Part shown: piece by piece, positions 38,901-53,900 of the stretch
Layout: the number at the start of each line of letters is the position of its first letter
How positions within the stretch are numbered: the stretch's first letter is position 1
Assembly: GCA_034401795.1 (NCBI GenBank)
Contig: CM067372.1
Location: 33,149,045 to 33,213,044, forward strand
Direction of reading: 5' to 3'
Origin: Chaetoderma sp. LZ-2023a
Taxonomy: Eukaryota > Mollusca > Caudofoveata > Chaetodermatida > Chaetodermatidae
Length of the DNA stretch: 64,000 bases
Program-made: the position numbers and the translations under genes
Notes under the pieces: generated by a model
Databases searched by the model: none
Seen by the model: only the letters and a program-made list of their open reading frames with translations
What the model was told of the DNA's origin: nothing

Positions 38901-41900
38901 TTCAATTTTCTCGTAAACAGAAAATGTTGATTTGCAAAGCAAGAGATTATGTTTTAAAATGTATCACCGGAATAACTGGCTCAGTTATCGAGCCCAGTGT
39001 TCCAGTACTGTATACTACTTAGAAAATTTTCAAAAATAGTCTCAACTTCATGCTCTTGGTCTGCAAATGGAGATTTTTCAACATTAATTCAGAAGCGTTT
39101 TTTGGCCAGCTTGAAGCCATTCATAAAACAGATTTTGTTTCCTGCAAACCGGGTGGGGAAAAAAGACTTCATTAGGGAGGGAGGAAGTTTATTTTTCCGA
39201 TTATTTTATTTTAAAACAGTCATAAATATTTGTTTTTCAGATATTTGACTAGATGTACATTAAATATGGTTGTAATTGTCAAATTTGTCATGGTTTTCAT
39301 GACACAATTAGCAAAAGGGATTCACATTGCATACAAATGGCATTTAAAACATTGTAATTTGTATAGTTTGACAAATGCATGCAAAAAAACAAAAAATTTC
39401 ACCTGGGATGTTCACAGGAAACGAAACTTTTTATTTTTGCCTCAGTGTTAAAGGGTTAGGTATCATATGAACAGGAATTCAGGTGATTTCTTGTTAGACT
39501 CTATGCTATACATAAACAATGCATCATGTTATTTTAAGGTTTTATATTAGGCCATAAAATAATTAATTTATATTGAATATTGCTGTTACAAACCAACATT
39601 ATCACGATGTTCATTAGCACATTGAAATATACAGGCAAAATACGGTTTCTGCAGCGGTCTTGAGAAATGTCAATTTGTAGACATAAAGAACTATTTTTTT
39701 TGAAAATCTACCACTGGAATAACCGACTTGATAATCGAGTCAGTTATTCCAGTGGTAAATTTTCAAAAATAATCTTTTGTTCTCGAAAGCCAAACTGACA
39801 TTTTCTGTAAGAAAATTTTCTTGAACATTAAGCATTAAATGGCTAAAGGAACACATCTGAAAGTGAGTGACATGGACCATCGATGTCATTATCTTTCAGC
39901 ATAGTATAATATTGTGGAGATGTGCTGAGGAAACCTATAATACTTTCACAGATGAAATCTCATTATTATCTCAATTCCATGGCAACCATACAGGAAGGAT
40001 GGAATTCCATACAATAACTCTACTGTAAGTTGTTCCTGTAATGGAGTCGAGCCAAATTAATTTCAAAATATTCAACAGAAGATTGTACACCTCATAAACT
40101 TTATGTTGTAGCTGGTTTGTAGCAGTAGAAGAAGCATTAATCAATCACCAGATGTATAGAAATACAGAACATATTTAAAAATGTACACATATATTAGTAC
40201 TGTGTATAAACTACCAAAACAACAGCTGTGCATCGCCATAGTAATCATATCTGCTAGCACCTCATAGCCCTCATTAACCCATTCAGTGCCAATCCCTGAA
40301 AAAGTTTACGATGTACAGCATATTCTGTTCAATATTTTGAAATAAATATGACTGGCGACCATTGCTGCCTAATTCCAGTCATATTAATTTCAAAACATCA
40401 AACAGTTTGTTAGTTTGTTTGCCCTGACATTGAGATACACGGAATTTATTGAAGGGGTTAAGCGCTGATAATGATTCATTTCATTAACTGCTGAGGATGA
40501 TTCATGTCATTAACTGCTGAGCATGATTCATGTCATTAACCGCTGAGCATGAGTCATGTCATTAACCGCTGAGCATGATTCATGTCATTAACCGCCGAGC
40601 ATGATTCATGTTATTAACCGCTGAGCATGAGTCATGTCATTAACCGCTGAGCATGATTCATGTCATTAACCGATGAGCATGATTCATGTCATTAACTGCT
40701 GAGCATGAGTCATGTCATTAACTGCTGAGTACGATTCATGTCATTAACCGCTGAGCATGAGTCAGTCATGTCATTAACCGCTGAGCACGATTCATGTCAT
40801 TAACTACCGCACGATTCATGTCATTAACTACTGCATGATTCATGTCATTAACCACTGAGCATGATTCACCTCATCAACTACTACATGATTCATGTTATTA
40901 CCTGCTGCATAATTCATGTCATTAACTACTGCATGATTCATGTCATTAACTGCTGCATGATTCATGTCATTAACTACTGCATGATTCATGTCATTAACTG
41001 CTGCATGATTCATGTCATTAACCACTGAGTATGATTCATGTCATTAACTGCTGAGGCCGAGTATGATTCATGTCATTAACTGCTGAACATGATTCATGTC
41101 ATTAACTACTGCATGATTCATGTCATTAACTGCTGCATGATTCATGTCATTAACCACTGAGCATGATTCATGCCATTAACTGCTGAGGATGATTGATGTC
41201 ATTAACTACTGCATGATTCATGTCAGTCATTAACCGCTGAGCATGATTCATGTCATTAACCGCTGAGCATGATTCATGTCATTAACCGTGGAGCATAATT
41301 CATGTCATTAACCACTGAGCATGATTCATGTCATTAACCACGAGCATGAGCCATATCATTAGCCACGAGCATGAGCCATGTCATTAACTGCCGAGCATGA
41401 TTCATGTCATTAACCACGAGCATGAGCCATATCATTAGCCACGAGCATGAGCCATGTCATTAACTGCCGAGCATAATTCATGTCATTAACCACTGAGCAT
41501 GATTCATGTCATTAACCACGAGCATGAGCCATGTCATTAACCGCCGAGCATGAGTCATGTCATTAACCGCTGAGCATGAGTCATGTCATTAACCACTGAG
41601 CATGGTCATGTCATTAACCGCAGAGCATGAGTCATGTTATTAACCGCTGAGCATGATTCATGTCATTAACCGCCTAGCATGAGCCATGCCATTAACCGCT
41701 GAGCATGAGTCATGTCATTAACCGCTGAGCATGATTCACAGAATAAAACAGAAGTCACTTTTTAAAATAAATGCTCTCATCATAATGATTAAGTCTTCAT
41801 ATCTTTGAAGGATGTAGCATTGGCAGAATGCAGACCTGCGTATGGCTAAGAGTTAACCATTTTGTGGCTAAATTTGGTCAGGAAAATAAAAATATTTGCA

Positions 41901-44900
41901 TATTAAATGTCCATTTGCAGACCAAGAGACTATTCTTGAATATTTATCACTGGAATGACTGACTGCCTTGGTTATCCAGACAGACAGATATTCCAGTGAT
42001 AAAATTTCAAAACTAGTCTCCTGTTGGCGTACAAATGGACATTCACCCCCCACCAATGTGGGGGGATGGTTTTGACAAGATTTGCCATGAAGGGGTGAAA
42101 TAAGACGTGAGAGCACACTATCGTATTGTGGCGACGTACTCATGATTTTAAACTAAATAAGAACTGATGGCAGAACATACATCTGCTTATGGCTTTAAAG
42201 GAAATATGTAGTGAGGGCAGAATATAGAATTGCCCATAGTTTAAATTTAAATGAGAAGTTTCTCGATGCTTTGTTGAATGGTCTGTATCTGCTGTTTGAG
42301 TTGTGATCCCTCATTCACAGTGACAGAACACGCGATCACTGGCCGGGTTACACCACATGCACGACCCAGAGCTGACAACACAAACACACAATATCACAAA
42401 AACTTGATTGATAAAGTAGTGTAAAAGATATTTTAAAAATGTATATAGTATAGCTCAGAAATAACTTTCCTATTTCCAAAACAAAATAAAATGTACTGCT
42501 GAATATTTTGAAACTAATTACCTAAGGAAGCAATGTCTTCCAATCCAATTATGTTCAATATATTCAACAGAATATTTCTTACCATACATCATGCTCGAAA
42601 GTGCTTTGGTTTAGAAACATGTTAACTTATTTCTGAGCTGTAGATTAGAACAGGGATATAAATGTGATATATAGGCTCGGCCAAGTCAGTTAGAGGAGAT
42701 GATTGGCCGTGGTGTTAGCGTGGTCGACTTGTAATCAGCCAGGCGGGGTTAAAATCTTGGGCGAGTGTCAGGCGATCAGCTAAAGCTGATGAGCAATCAG
42801 TGGAAACATAGGCCATCTCCTTCACTCCCCATCGCCTCTCTCCATCCAGGTGCATAAATGGGTACCAGTGTAAAAACTGGGGAAGTTACCAATAATAGAC
42901 TGAAATAAAACCAGCCTAGATATGGCGTGAATGGGACATGGAATCAGGGACTCGATAGACGCCAATCAAACCAACAGGTTCTTAGTCAAGTCAGTAGGAG
43001 AGCTGTTTTATGATTACAATCATTGTACTACACATATATATATATATATGTGTGTGTATAGGTCAGGTTTATAGTCTGCTTCCACATGCGTGCTCAGCAG
43101 ACTTTCCAATGTTACCCTGCATGTACAATCTACAGTAACGATCAGCCACAATCTCAGTCTAAACGGCTAATGGGTCAAGCCGATCAAAGTATCTTCAACA
43201 ATAGTCTTTGAGAAATGTCAGGAAGATTAAAGTTAAGAGATTATTTTTGAAAATGTACCAATGTAATGACTGGCTCAATAACCAAGCCAGCTATTCCAGT
43301 TATATTCAAAGCATCATCATGTGACCTGGAAATGTACATTCACCAATTGACATATTGACGTAGGAATTTGGATTTTCATGACCAATATTTACCATAAAAG
43401 ACGTAACTAATACATGTACATTCCAAGACAGGATGATCTTTATCTATAGTAAATCCTCCTCACTCAATACCAAGCAATGCTTTCACCCATGAAACTCAAA
43501 GCAACAAGCACACAGGAGAACTGCCAAATACTTTGAAGTCATTATTGTCCGAGGCAGCAGCGTCCTCTAACACCCACCCCACAAACCCCTCCCCATCTTC
43601 AGTCTACAATGGTTTCCACTGAAATTAATTTCACAATATCCAACAGAATATTAGTTATATCCTAAAGAAGCAATCAGAATGTTGCTAGCACTGAAAGGGT
43701 TAATGCTTACCTTGTTTAGATCTGACAAACACATAGGGTACATTCTGAAAGTAAAATAAACAATAATATATTATCACTGCAAACACAAGGATTTAGCAAG
43801 ACACTAAGAATAATGAGCTTACTTACTGAAATACTCGAGGCCTGGACCAGTGCATGTTTAGCTATCATAAGCAGCAACAGTGCCAGTCAAATTAGTTTCA
43901 AAATATTTAAATGAATGTTAATTAAGTAGTAGACACAATTCGTACAACTGACAGACTATTCAACATTCCTGACTAGGCTTGCGCAATTTCGCGATTTAAT
44001 TTCAAAATCGCGATTTTCTACGATGTAATTGAAAAAAAATCTAAAAATCGTGAACAAATGGAGCAGACTATAAGATTTTAAAACTCATCATTCAGCAGTA
44101 AAAGAATACAGTTATAATCCATTCGCACATGTATCCATTGTTTTTTCTTGATCGCTTCACGCATCTGTTCACAAAGTCCTAATCAAAACACAAAGCTCTA
44201 CGGTAAACCAGCTAACAATAGCGAGGTAACACCTTTGTCATTGAAAAAAACTGCTAGTTACTCTGTTGAATTGCCATATAATTTTCTTTCTTTCGCTGCA
44301 GACCCCGAGTCTGTCGTGAAATACCAAGTATAGACTTAGTTGCAGTGTTAGGCAATAATCACTGAACATAATTCTTTTTAATTCTTTTAGCAATTTCAGG
44401 CTGTGTACTAATTTTTCCATTTTGATTTGGTTGCCATGCCTAATTAAAGAAAATAACGCAACAGCATTCTGTTGATTACTTTTAAATGGAAATCGTACAT
44501 TCTGAAAGCAACTATAAACTGCACTACAGGACGAGTTTACGCCATTACTATCGTAGCTACTCAACAGGGCCGATCTATAGGCAGGGCAAACGGGGCATGT
44601 ACCCTGGGCCCCTGATTTGCCCAGGGCCTCCGAACATGACACCTAAAAAAATGTAGGTGTTATTTCTTGAGGCCCTGGGGGCCGGGCTGGGCAACTTGGC
44701 GAGCTGACCTGGCCAAATGCCACAACAGCCGTGGGCTCGTGGTCAGGGGCCCCCAATGCTAGTAAAAATAAAATGTTGAAATAAGATTATAAGTTACGAA
44801 TCGGGAGTAGGGTGAATTGACAGAAAATATGCAAATTCAGGTAGCAATTGCTCTCAAATTCTAATTTTCCTAAATTGATGTGTGAATTAAGGCAAAGATA

Positions 44901-47900
44901 GAAATCAAAACAACTATGTTGTTTATCACTCTGAATGCAGGAGTTAGCGTCTCAGAGCATCTAATTTTTTTTTAATGGGGTGGTTTGGAGGTGGGGAGAC
45001 TACCAGACACCCCTAAGGAGGGGCGAGTCACCCCTATATAGGCATATAGCTCACCAACAGGGCCCCATGTCAGAAACCTTGCCCTGGGCCCCATGTGGCC
45101 TAAGTTCGGCCCTGCTACTCAAAGATAACATCCTATGTATATGGATTGCGCAGTATCTCCCCGGGTACTAATATTAGCGTCTTCGCACTACTCGGATAAT
45201 GACCTAAACTCGTCCTAAAAAGGAGGCTATAAGTGAAAGCGGGATTTATATTTTTACTAGACAGCATTTTGTCAAATTTTGATGAAATAAACGATGTTTA
45301 TTATAAACTATACGCAATATTTAGGCGGTCCCAATTAGTAATTTCACTCCTGCGACGATAGATATAAGGTATACATGAAGTATAGACATAGGATGGTAAG
45401 AATTTGTCGCATGAAATTGTGTTCTAATTTCGTGCTATTTTTGTATCATTTATTTCAACTTTTTCTGGAAATTCCAAGTCCCAGTTTTGGTGACTTGTCA
45501 CATTACCCCGGTTTATACTTCTGGGAATTTGGACCTACGATTTAATCGAAAATCGTGATTTTTTTTTATAAAATCGATCCCGATGTTTCAAAGCAAAAAT
45601 CGTGCAACCCTATTCCTGACGGACTTAGCTACATGTGCATCATTCATTACATAATTATGATGACATCATACAAGTCATATACTTGATCAACAAACTGGAT
45701 TTATCAATACATGTAGGATGCCATTCAGATGGCTAAAATTAAGCTATGCTCCAATTCGTGTAGAAATTAGATTGCTATGACATCTATAGTGAGTTTCGTC
45801 ATTCTGTTCATTTTCTCTAGTGTTTCCATCAGCTCAAACAAGCAGAGTTGTTGCTCACTTAGAAGCTCATCAGACATTATCAGATAATCAGTCATCACTC
45901 ACTGCAGAACCCCGATCCTTGCATCAGCTAATTAAAAAAATCTTTTGCATCGTGACCAAACTCGTGTAATACTATTTTACTGTGGCACCATTTTTTTGTT
46001 TCAATTAACCGTTTTAACCCTTAAATTTGTTCAAGAAAATGTCCATTTATAGCCCAAGAGAAGACTATTTTTGAAAATGTACTCCTGGAATGACTGGCTC
46101 GGCTATCGACCCAGTCACTCATGGTAAACTTTCAAAAATATTCTTCTCTTGATCTGCAAATGGACATTTCTCAAAACTACTGTGGCAGCCATTTTCAAAT
46201 CTGCTTCAAACTGTATCACTAGTTTCTGGTATCAAGTACAGTACAGATAAGTAATTATATAACTTTACATTAAATACACCTAATATGGAACAAGAACACT
46301 CACTGACTGACTGAATGCAATGTAAAATGAGAATAACGATAGCAACATAAACATTGCTCGAGGGAGATGCTGACTGACTGCGTTTCAGCACTCTGTTTTA
46401 ACAATGCACAAATTTAGTGGCCATTGTGGCCTACATAGTTCATCGTCAAACTCAAAACAATGATAAACTGTCGGAATATGATGCCATGTGCTAAATCTGG
46501 TGATTCGACCTTCTTGTATCATGGCCGAAGATGTCTATTCCAGTATGCACTTTGTGATCACATGACCCAGATATTTGATGCGTTGTCCCGAAACCCATAG
46601 CTTCTAGCCACCTATAATAAGAACGGATGAGCCAAATTTGGTGATTCTAGCTTCTTGCGTTCCCGCTTTATGGCTAAAAATGTGTATGTCGGAATGTACT
46701 TAGTGGGCCCCGCGACCTCCATATTTGAACTTTTAACCTGAACCAAAATTTATTTCTAGCCAACTGCAATATGAATGTATGTTACCGATTTGGTTATTTT
46801 AACTACTTGCATTGCAGAGTTTTTGAAGAAAATGTGTGTTCCGGTATGCACTAAGTTACCCAGTGACCTCAATCTTTGACCCTTTGACCACAAACTAAAG
46901 GTTTCTCTAGCTACTCATAATATGGAATGTACTTGTAAACAAATGTATGTACCAAATTTGGTGATTCTTCCTCATAGGATTATCGAGATAAGTCTCGGAT
47001 AAACAGATAGATAGACAGACAGACAGACAGACGGCACCAAACATCGGCGAGGTGAGCAATAACTGAACATATCATGCTTAAACAACACAATTGACATGAT
47101 CTTGATCCGTCCTTGTCTTTCCAGTTTCATTTAATTGTCCAAGGGGTCAAAATTGCTGGGGGTGAATAGCATGATTTTTTAATCACAAAGTTGTGTCACT
47201 GCATGTACATCAATTTTGAGCAATGGCTGTCCGCAGTTAAAAATTTATACAAATCGTCAAAGGCAACTTAGGTAAATAACGCGATATATATATCATATAT
47301 GTAATATGTTTTAAGGTGTGAGCGAATTGATAAATGATATTAAATTTGAAATGAATCCATCCATTATAAATGAAGTCATCGAGCGAAAATCAAATGCACA
47401 GAAATTGTTCACAAATTTTAAGTATTTCAAGGGAGATAACTATGGTGAATCTAAACGTGTTTCGCTGATATGCAATCTGTGCCGATCGCATGTTATTAGA
47501 ATATGATATACCAAATTTGAAATGAATCTATCCATTATAAGTGATGTTACTGAGCATAAAGCAAATGTAGACATTTTTTACGTATTTAAAGTTTTTCAAG
47601 GGCGATACTACAGTAAATCTGGATGCATTCACCCGATGTGCAATCCGAAAAGATTTGACATATCAAATTTGAAATGAATCCATCCATTATAAGTTAGGTA
47701 TTTGAGTAGAGACCACATGCATGGACGGGATATCTATATAACATATTATACTCCATGATATTACATATGAATGCGTACCTTGTCCTCACACAACAATGGC
47801 AGATGCAACAGAATCTCCAATGGCTCTGCATCGGCTGACAACACAATAAACTCGGAAATACCACGATTCAACGTCTTTGTGGCTGAAACAGATAAGAGAT

Positions 47901-50900
47901 TATTAGATTAATCAATGGGAGTCAATCATCATCAGAGTTCTGTAGATATTGTGGAATCCTGTCTATCCGCCACTCAGACCACAATGTCAGCCGCGCTCAT
48001 GACGGCATAAAAGTTTCTGCATGACAAAACTTAAGTTTTAGTGGAATGTGAATACTGAATAGTTAGTCTTCGATAATTTGTAGTTTTTCAAGGGAGATAA
48101 CTTTGGCAAATATAAAATGTCCACCCTGAAACATGACTAACAACTGAGGTCTTGTCAGTTGTGACATTGCTATCCATGTACAAATCCAGCCAAACCATAT
48201 ATTTGATGAATTTGAGGTGTCTCAGGGAGGATAACTCTGGTGGATATGCTGGTAAGAAAACTTTACAAATTTTATGTCTTCAAAGGGAGTTTTTTATAAC
48301 TGTTTAATTCTCAAATTTGTTCAAGAAAATTTCAATTTTCTCATAGAAAAAAATATAATAAAATGTAAGCTGTATCCATCCACGCCACATTAATGAAGGA
48401 AATATGACACACGAATATGCGGTTGTTTCCACAATTAAATGTGCTGTCTGAACACAGCAAGTGCAACTTATCTACAATATATACACCTTGTAGATATCGG
48501 ATTGTCTTCTGGGGGGTCATGACCCCGGGGACATCTTATATTTGCAGTCTAAGACCTCAGTGAATTACTATATTTGAATACCGGGCGAGCTAAGGAACGG
48601 ATAACACAATGGGCAAGGATGTAATAGCGCGATCTAGTGTGTGCATCAAGTCGATGAAAAACTGACGCGAAAATGTAGCTGAAACAACGTGGAATTGGAA
48701 TAGAATAGACTAGGACTAAGGGCAGTGAGCTGATGGTATCTGTCGGTGGTTAAAAGACGAAAGTTCTTGCTGCAGTCGCGGCATAACCGTCTATAGTATT
48801 CAGCAGAAATTACGACCAATAGTTTTCTAAATATTCAAACAGGAGCATCGGTAGGGTGCTACGGACACAGTATACGCAGCACAGACTGGATGACTCATAG
48901 AATGACGTAGTAACGTAGCGACGACCGACTTACCATGGTACCGGATAACGGTAACCGAGTTTCGATAGAAACTACCAACAACACCAGGTGCTAGGGAGTC
49001 AGATGGGCCACATGGCCACTACGCCACCACTACGTCACGGCACCCTTGTAAAATGCAGGCACAACCCTAAATTGCAAGGGGCCGGATGAGGACGTAATAA
49101 CGTCTGGCGCCGAGTAGATTAGAAAACAGGACGAAAATATGACAGAGGGAGTCCATCAAGGTAGGCTCTTGAGAATGAGATTAGCAATGGGCGCCAAAGC
49201 AATAGCCGCTATTCGACAGATCCCATCACTCCAGAACCAACTGATACTGCTTTGCCAATGTTCGGGTCTATCTTCGGAGTACAGAAATGGCCGAAGTTGA
49301 TTGGTCAAAAGTTTCGTAAGAGTAGTAAGCAAAACAAGGCAAAGCAGGAGCTCCAAGGGTAGGGTGTAACAACCCGAACATAACGGTGAAGCAGTACATA
49401 AGGGGAACCTTCAATTTTGATCGGGAGTCCGAAAAATGATTGCGTTTAGGTAAACCTAGCCTCGAGTTCGTATAGTTCTGTGGAACTGAATTTGTCGAAA
49501 TTCAAACAAGTTCTTGGGGAATGGCTTTAAGTAGCCAAGAATATTATTTGACGAAAGTCATTTAGCGAATCGTGAAACGCAACTTTTGAATAACAGAATA
49601 ACCGGTATTCGTATTATAGAAAAATCAGTTACTTCTATAGACGCGAGTGACAGTAAAAGTTACTCAAAGTATTTGGTGGTAGTATAAGCCACCCATAGTT
49701 AATAGGGAGATATATACATAGCAAAGATATTAGTAAAATAAAGTTATCACTTCGATATCCTCGAAGCAAGAGTTTGGGTTGTTGCTAAGTAATCTGGAAT
49801 CGACGGAAGACCACCGTCACGAACCACCGACTTCTACACCAGTCAGATCAGGCCCAGATACGAACATAAATATCGTGACTTCCATCTATACACGAGGCGA
49901 GCTCGTATCGATCACTTCCGTCATCGGTAAGACTGGTTGTCGCAGCAACCGCACATACAAGCCTTACCGTCGTGGGAAGTGAGATTATCATAATCAATTG
50001 TGATAGAACAAGAAGACGGCCACGAAATCTTCAGTGGCGAGCGTCTGCCAGGATTTACTAATTCCAGGATTGGATGACTGAAAACTGAGTGAGTAAATAA
50101 CTATATGGCCAAGCACAACGAGAGTTATCCAGCATAGAGAATATAGCGACAGCACTATAGTCAAAATAACTACAGAAATAGACTGTCCTGAGCAACCCCG
50201 ATTAACGAAAGTTGTCATCACCCTAGAGTACCGATAAAGATGGCAGCTCCAAGGAAACCCGTTGACCCGACTATGCCCGCCATCGACAGACCCATTGAAT
50301 TACGCCCGGAAACAGTGGCAGCCATGCGAGAGATGGGGACAGCAATGGCGGGGACCATAGTACAGGGCGGGGACCGGCGCGAGACCGAGTGTATAGGCGT
50401 GAGATCCGCGCCACCATAAGTCGCATCCAACCATGTGATGGGGTGGTCCCAGAGGAGGTGAGGAACTTTCTAGACGAAACTAGGAGGGCGTGGATCGCCA
50501 ACGACGGGCGGCTTGAGGGCATACCTACGTATGTCATCACCAGAGCGGCCCGGGGACCATTGGCCAGGGCGATAGACGGATTTCTAGTGGGAAAGGTGAG
50601 GGAGAACGTCACCTTTGACCAGTTCCATGACTATATTACACGGAACTTCGTGTCGGCGAATGAGGGGGAAAGAATCAAATATGATTTAGAAGGAACCCGT
50701 CAGAGAAGAGGTGAAACGATAGTCACCTTCAACTGCCGATACCTGGAAGCAAGCATACGAGCCTACCCCGAAGCGAACGAAGATAATCGCCGCACCGTGT
50801 TGGGGATATATCTACGCGCCCTGACAGATCGCAGCTTGAGCAAGCGCATCATTAGAAAAGGGACGACCACACTGGCGTGAGCGGTAGAAATCGCAGAAGA

Positions 50901-53900
50901 AGAAGAGACCTGCAATGACCTGCTGAAAGCAATGAAAATCGAAGGGGGAAGGCGGGAAGAGCAAATGGAGATCGACCTAGTTGATCCGGTGGAGAAGGCG
51001 GAATTATGGAAGATGGTGGAGGGTCTGAAACGACAGATTGGACAACAAACAAGTCGTCGAGAAACTTGTAGCCATGGTAAACGATCTGCAACTGCAGAAT
51101 GATCTTCCGGTACTTGTGACGAGAAGGACACCCCCCCCCCCCCCCCCCCCCCCCCCCCGAAAGGGAGCAACCCCGCCACCCAAGCAAATTAATTCGGGAG
51201 CAGGACGCAAGTCGCCTAGAGGCGCCGCGGGCATAACCTGCTACAATTGTGGTCAAGTCGGGCACTACAAGAGCAACTGCCGTCAGGCGCCCCAACCCGC
51301 ACGAGATACCCCCAGAAAAACCATAGTGCGACCGAGACCCCAGAGACCACCCATGACGTGCTTTAGTTGTGGGCGGGAAGGCCACCTGGCCCAGGAGTGT
51401 GGGAACAAAACATTCAGTAAACCCAGTGGGCGACCTACCATGGCAAGGTGTTTCGGGTGTGGTCGAGATGACCACTTCGCAAAGGACTGTCCACATGGAG
51501 CTCGAGACCAGAGAACCTTCGGTGCGCACGGACAGCCCAATCAGCCAATGGCGCGACAAGCGACTAAACGCCCGCGGACGGAAGAGAACTGGAACATGGA
51601 GATCGATGAAATCAATGATCATCACCGGCCAGAACAAAGAACTACACCCCGCGAATGTTCGCGAAATTTTTGCATGGATTTGAACAATCAGATGCGCGCA
51701 GGAGAGAATTATATTGATCGTGACGGTTTTGTTTCAACGACTGAGAATACCGATGCATATGGCCGTTATTCAAACGATATCGGAGCTAATGCATCGAATC
51801 ATAGGCACAGTTACGCCGAAGTAGTTAGTGGCCGAAGGAGCCTGGGAAACGACGACGGAGAGAGCCGCTGGTGAAAGCACCGACCGAGCGGTTCTTAATC
51901 CGTCTGAAAATGGATAAAAACGGTCCATCGGATCAGGGTAAGTACCTGCATGCCTTAGTGGATACTGGTGCTAGCACATCCTTGATTCGTAAGGATATAT
52001 GGCGTAGCATGTTGAATGCTAGGCCATTGAAAAGAGCAAGAACGCTCTTAGCTGTAAATGGTTCCCCGATAAAGTTGTTGGGGGAAACACAAGTAAAATT
52101 CGAGAATGCCCGACCCATCCCTAGTACGATTGTGGCCAGAATGAGGCATGAATGTTTACTTGGAGCGGATGCTTTGCACCTGGGAAATGCAAAGATTGAC
52201 TATCAGGCCGGAATTGTAGTATGGTTTGGCCAGATATATCCCTTTAAATATCCGCATAGGGAACAGACAAATTATGTCCATGCAAGTTGTAAGGAAACGA
52301 CCGGATATAAAGATATCGACAAAGTCATGGCGGACCTTGCAGATATTTTTGATACGGCTCGTCCAAACGCTTTAGGATTGGTCCCCAAAGTGAAGTGTAC
52401 GGTACCAACAGGAGATGCTTATCCTATAAGGCAAAAAGCCTACCGTCTACCGCTGGCCAAGCAGTATATAGTCAAGAATCAAGTGGCTGAAATGCTGGCA
52501 GCGGGCGTCATAAGACCATCGTCATCGCCATGGGCGTCGCCCATTACGTTGGTCCCTAAGGACGGGGGGGACTAGATTTTGTGTCGACTACAGAAAGTTG
52601 AATTCTGTGTGCAAGAAGGACAGTTATCCACTGCCAAACATAGCCGATATTTTTTATTCGATGCGCGGCGCAATGATATTTTCGACTATGGACTTGAAGT
52701 CTGGCTATTGGCAGATACCAATGGACAGCCAAGACATAGAGAAAACAGCGTTCGTTTGTAGTGAAGGTGTGTTCGACTTTGTTAGGATGCCATTTGGTTT
52801 TTGCAACTCAGGTGCCGTATTTCAGAGGGCAATGAACGATATTTTCCGAGAATTCGTGGGAAAATATTTGCATGTTTTCGTTGATGATGTAGTCGTATAG
52901 TCAAGAAACCCGGCTGAACATGCACAGCATTTGCGTACAGTTATGCGTAGGATTCAAGAGTATAATTTGCAAGTTAAGAAGTCGAAATGCGATTTTGCCC
53001 AACCATCAGTTGATTTGTTAGGATATCGTATTTCAGCACAGGGAGTGGCCCCTCAGGTTCAGAAGGTCAAGGTCATAAGGGAAATGTCACCGCCCCGCGA
53101 TGTGGGTGAGGTGAGAAGTTTCCTTGGAGCTACAGGTTATTACCGCTCTTGTGTGCAAGGCTATGCCGAAATTGCTACGCCTTTGATAGAATTGACTAAG
53201 AAATATAAACGTTTTGAATGGGGTAAGGAGGAACAGCAAGCGTTTAAGAAATTGCAAAACTTGCTGTGTAGTGAGACGGTTCTCACATACCCGAATTTGA
53301 ATGCTCCGTATAGATTGTATACTGATGCCTCTAGCTATGCGATAGGTGCGATACTGGTACAGGTAGATAACAAGGGTATTGAGCGGGTGATTCAGTATGT
53401 TAGCTCTACTCTTAAAGACAGTCAGTTGAATTGGCCTGTGATAGAAAAGGAAGCTTATGCGGTAATATATGCGCTAAAGAAGCTTAGGCCTTATCTATTT
53501 GGCGCGCAGTTCACCATGTATACCGACCACAAACCCCTAAAGAGTTTGTTTGTGGGCGAAGTTAAAAACACGAAGGTGCAGCGCTGGGCAGTACTGATTG
53601 CCGAGTACGGATGTAAGATTGAATACATCCAAGGCTCGAAGAATATTCGAGCGGACATGTTGTCCAGGTTACGTCGTCCGGTGGAAGTCGCGACGTTAGA
53701 TACGGGAAACTTTGTAATACCAGATGTCGACGAGGGAGCGTTACCTCACGTCCCTCTAGAAGCGTTCGACGTACCGTATGACGGATTGTGTGCCGAGCAG
53801 ACCAAGGAATACCTGGAGTTGTTCAAGAACACACCGGAGGAGTATATGGTCAAGAATGGCATTTTGTATTCTTTAGTTACGCCTTCAGCGTTGGACGCTG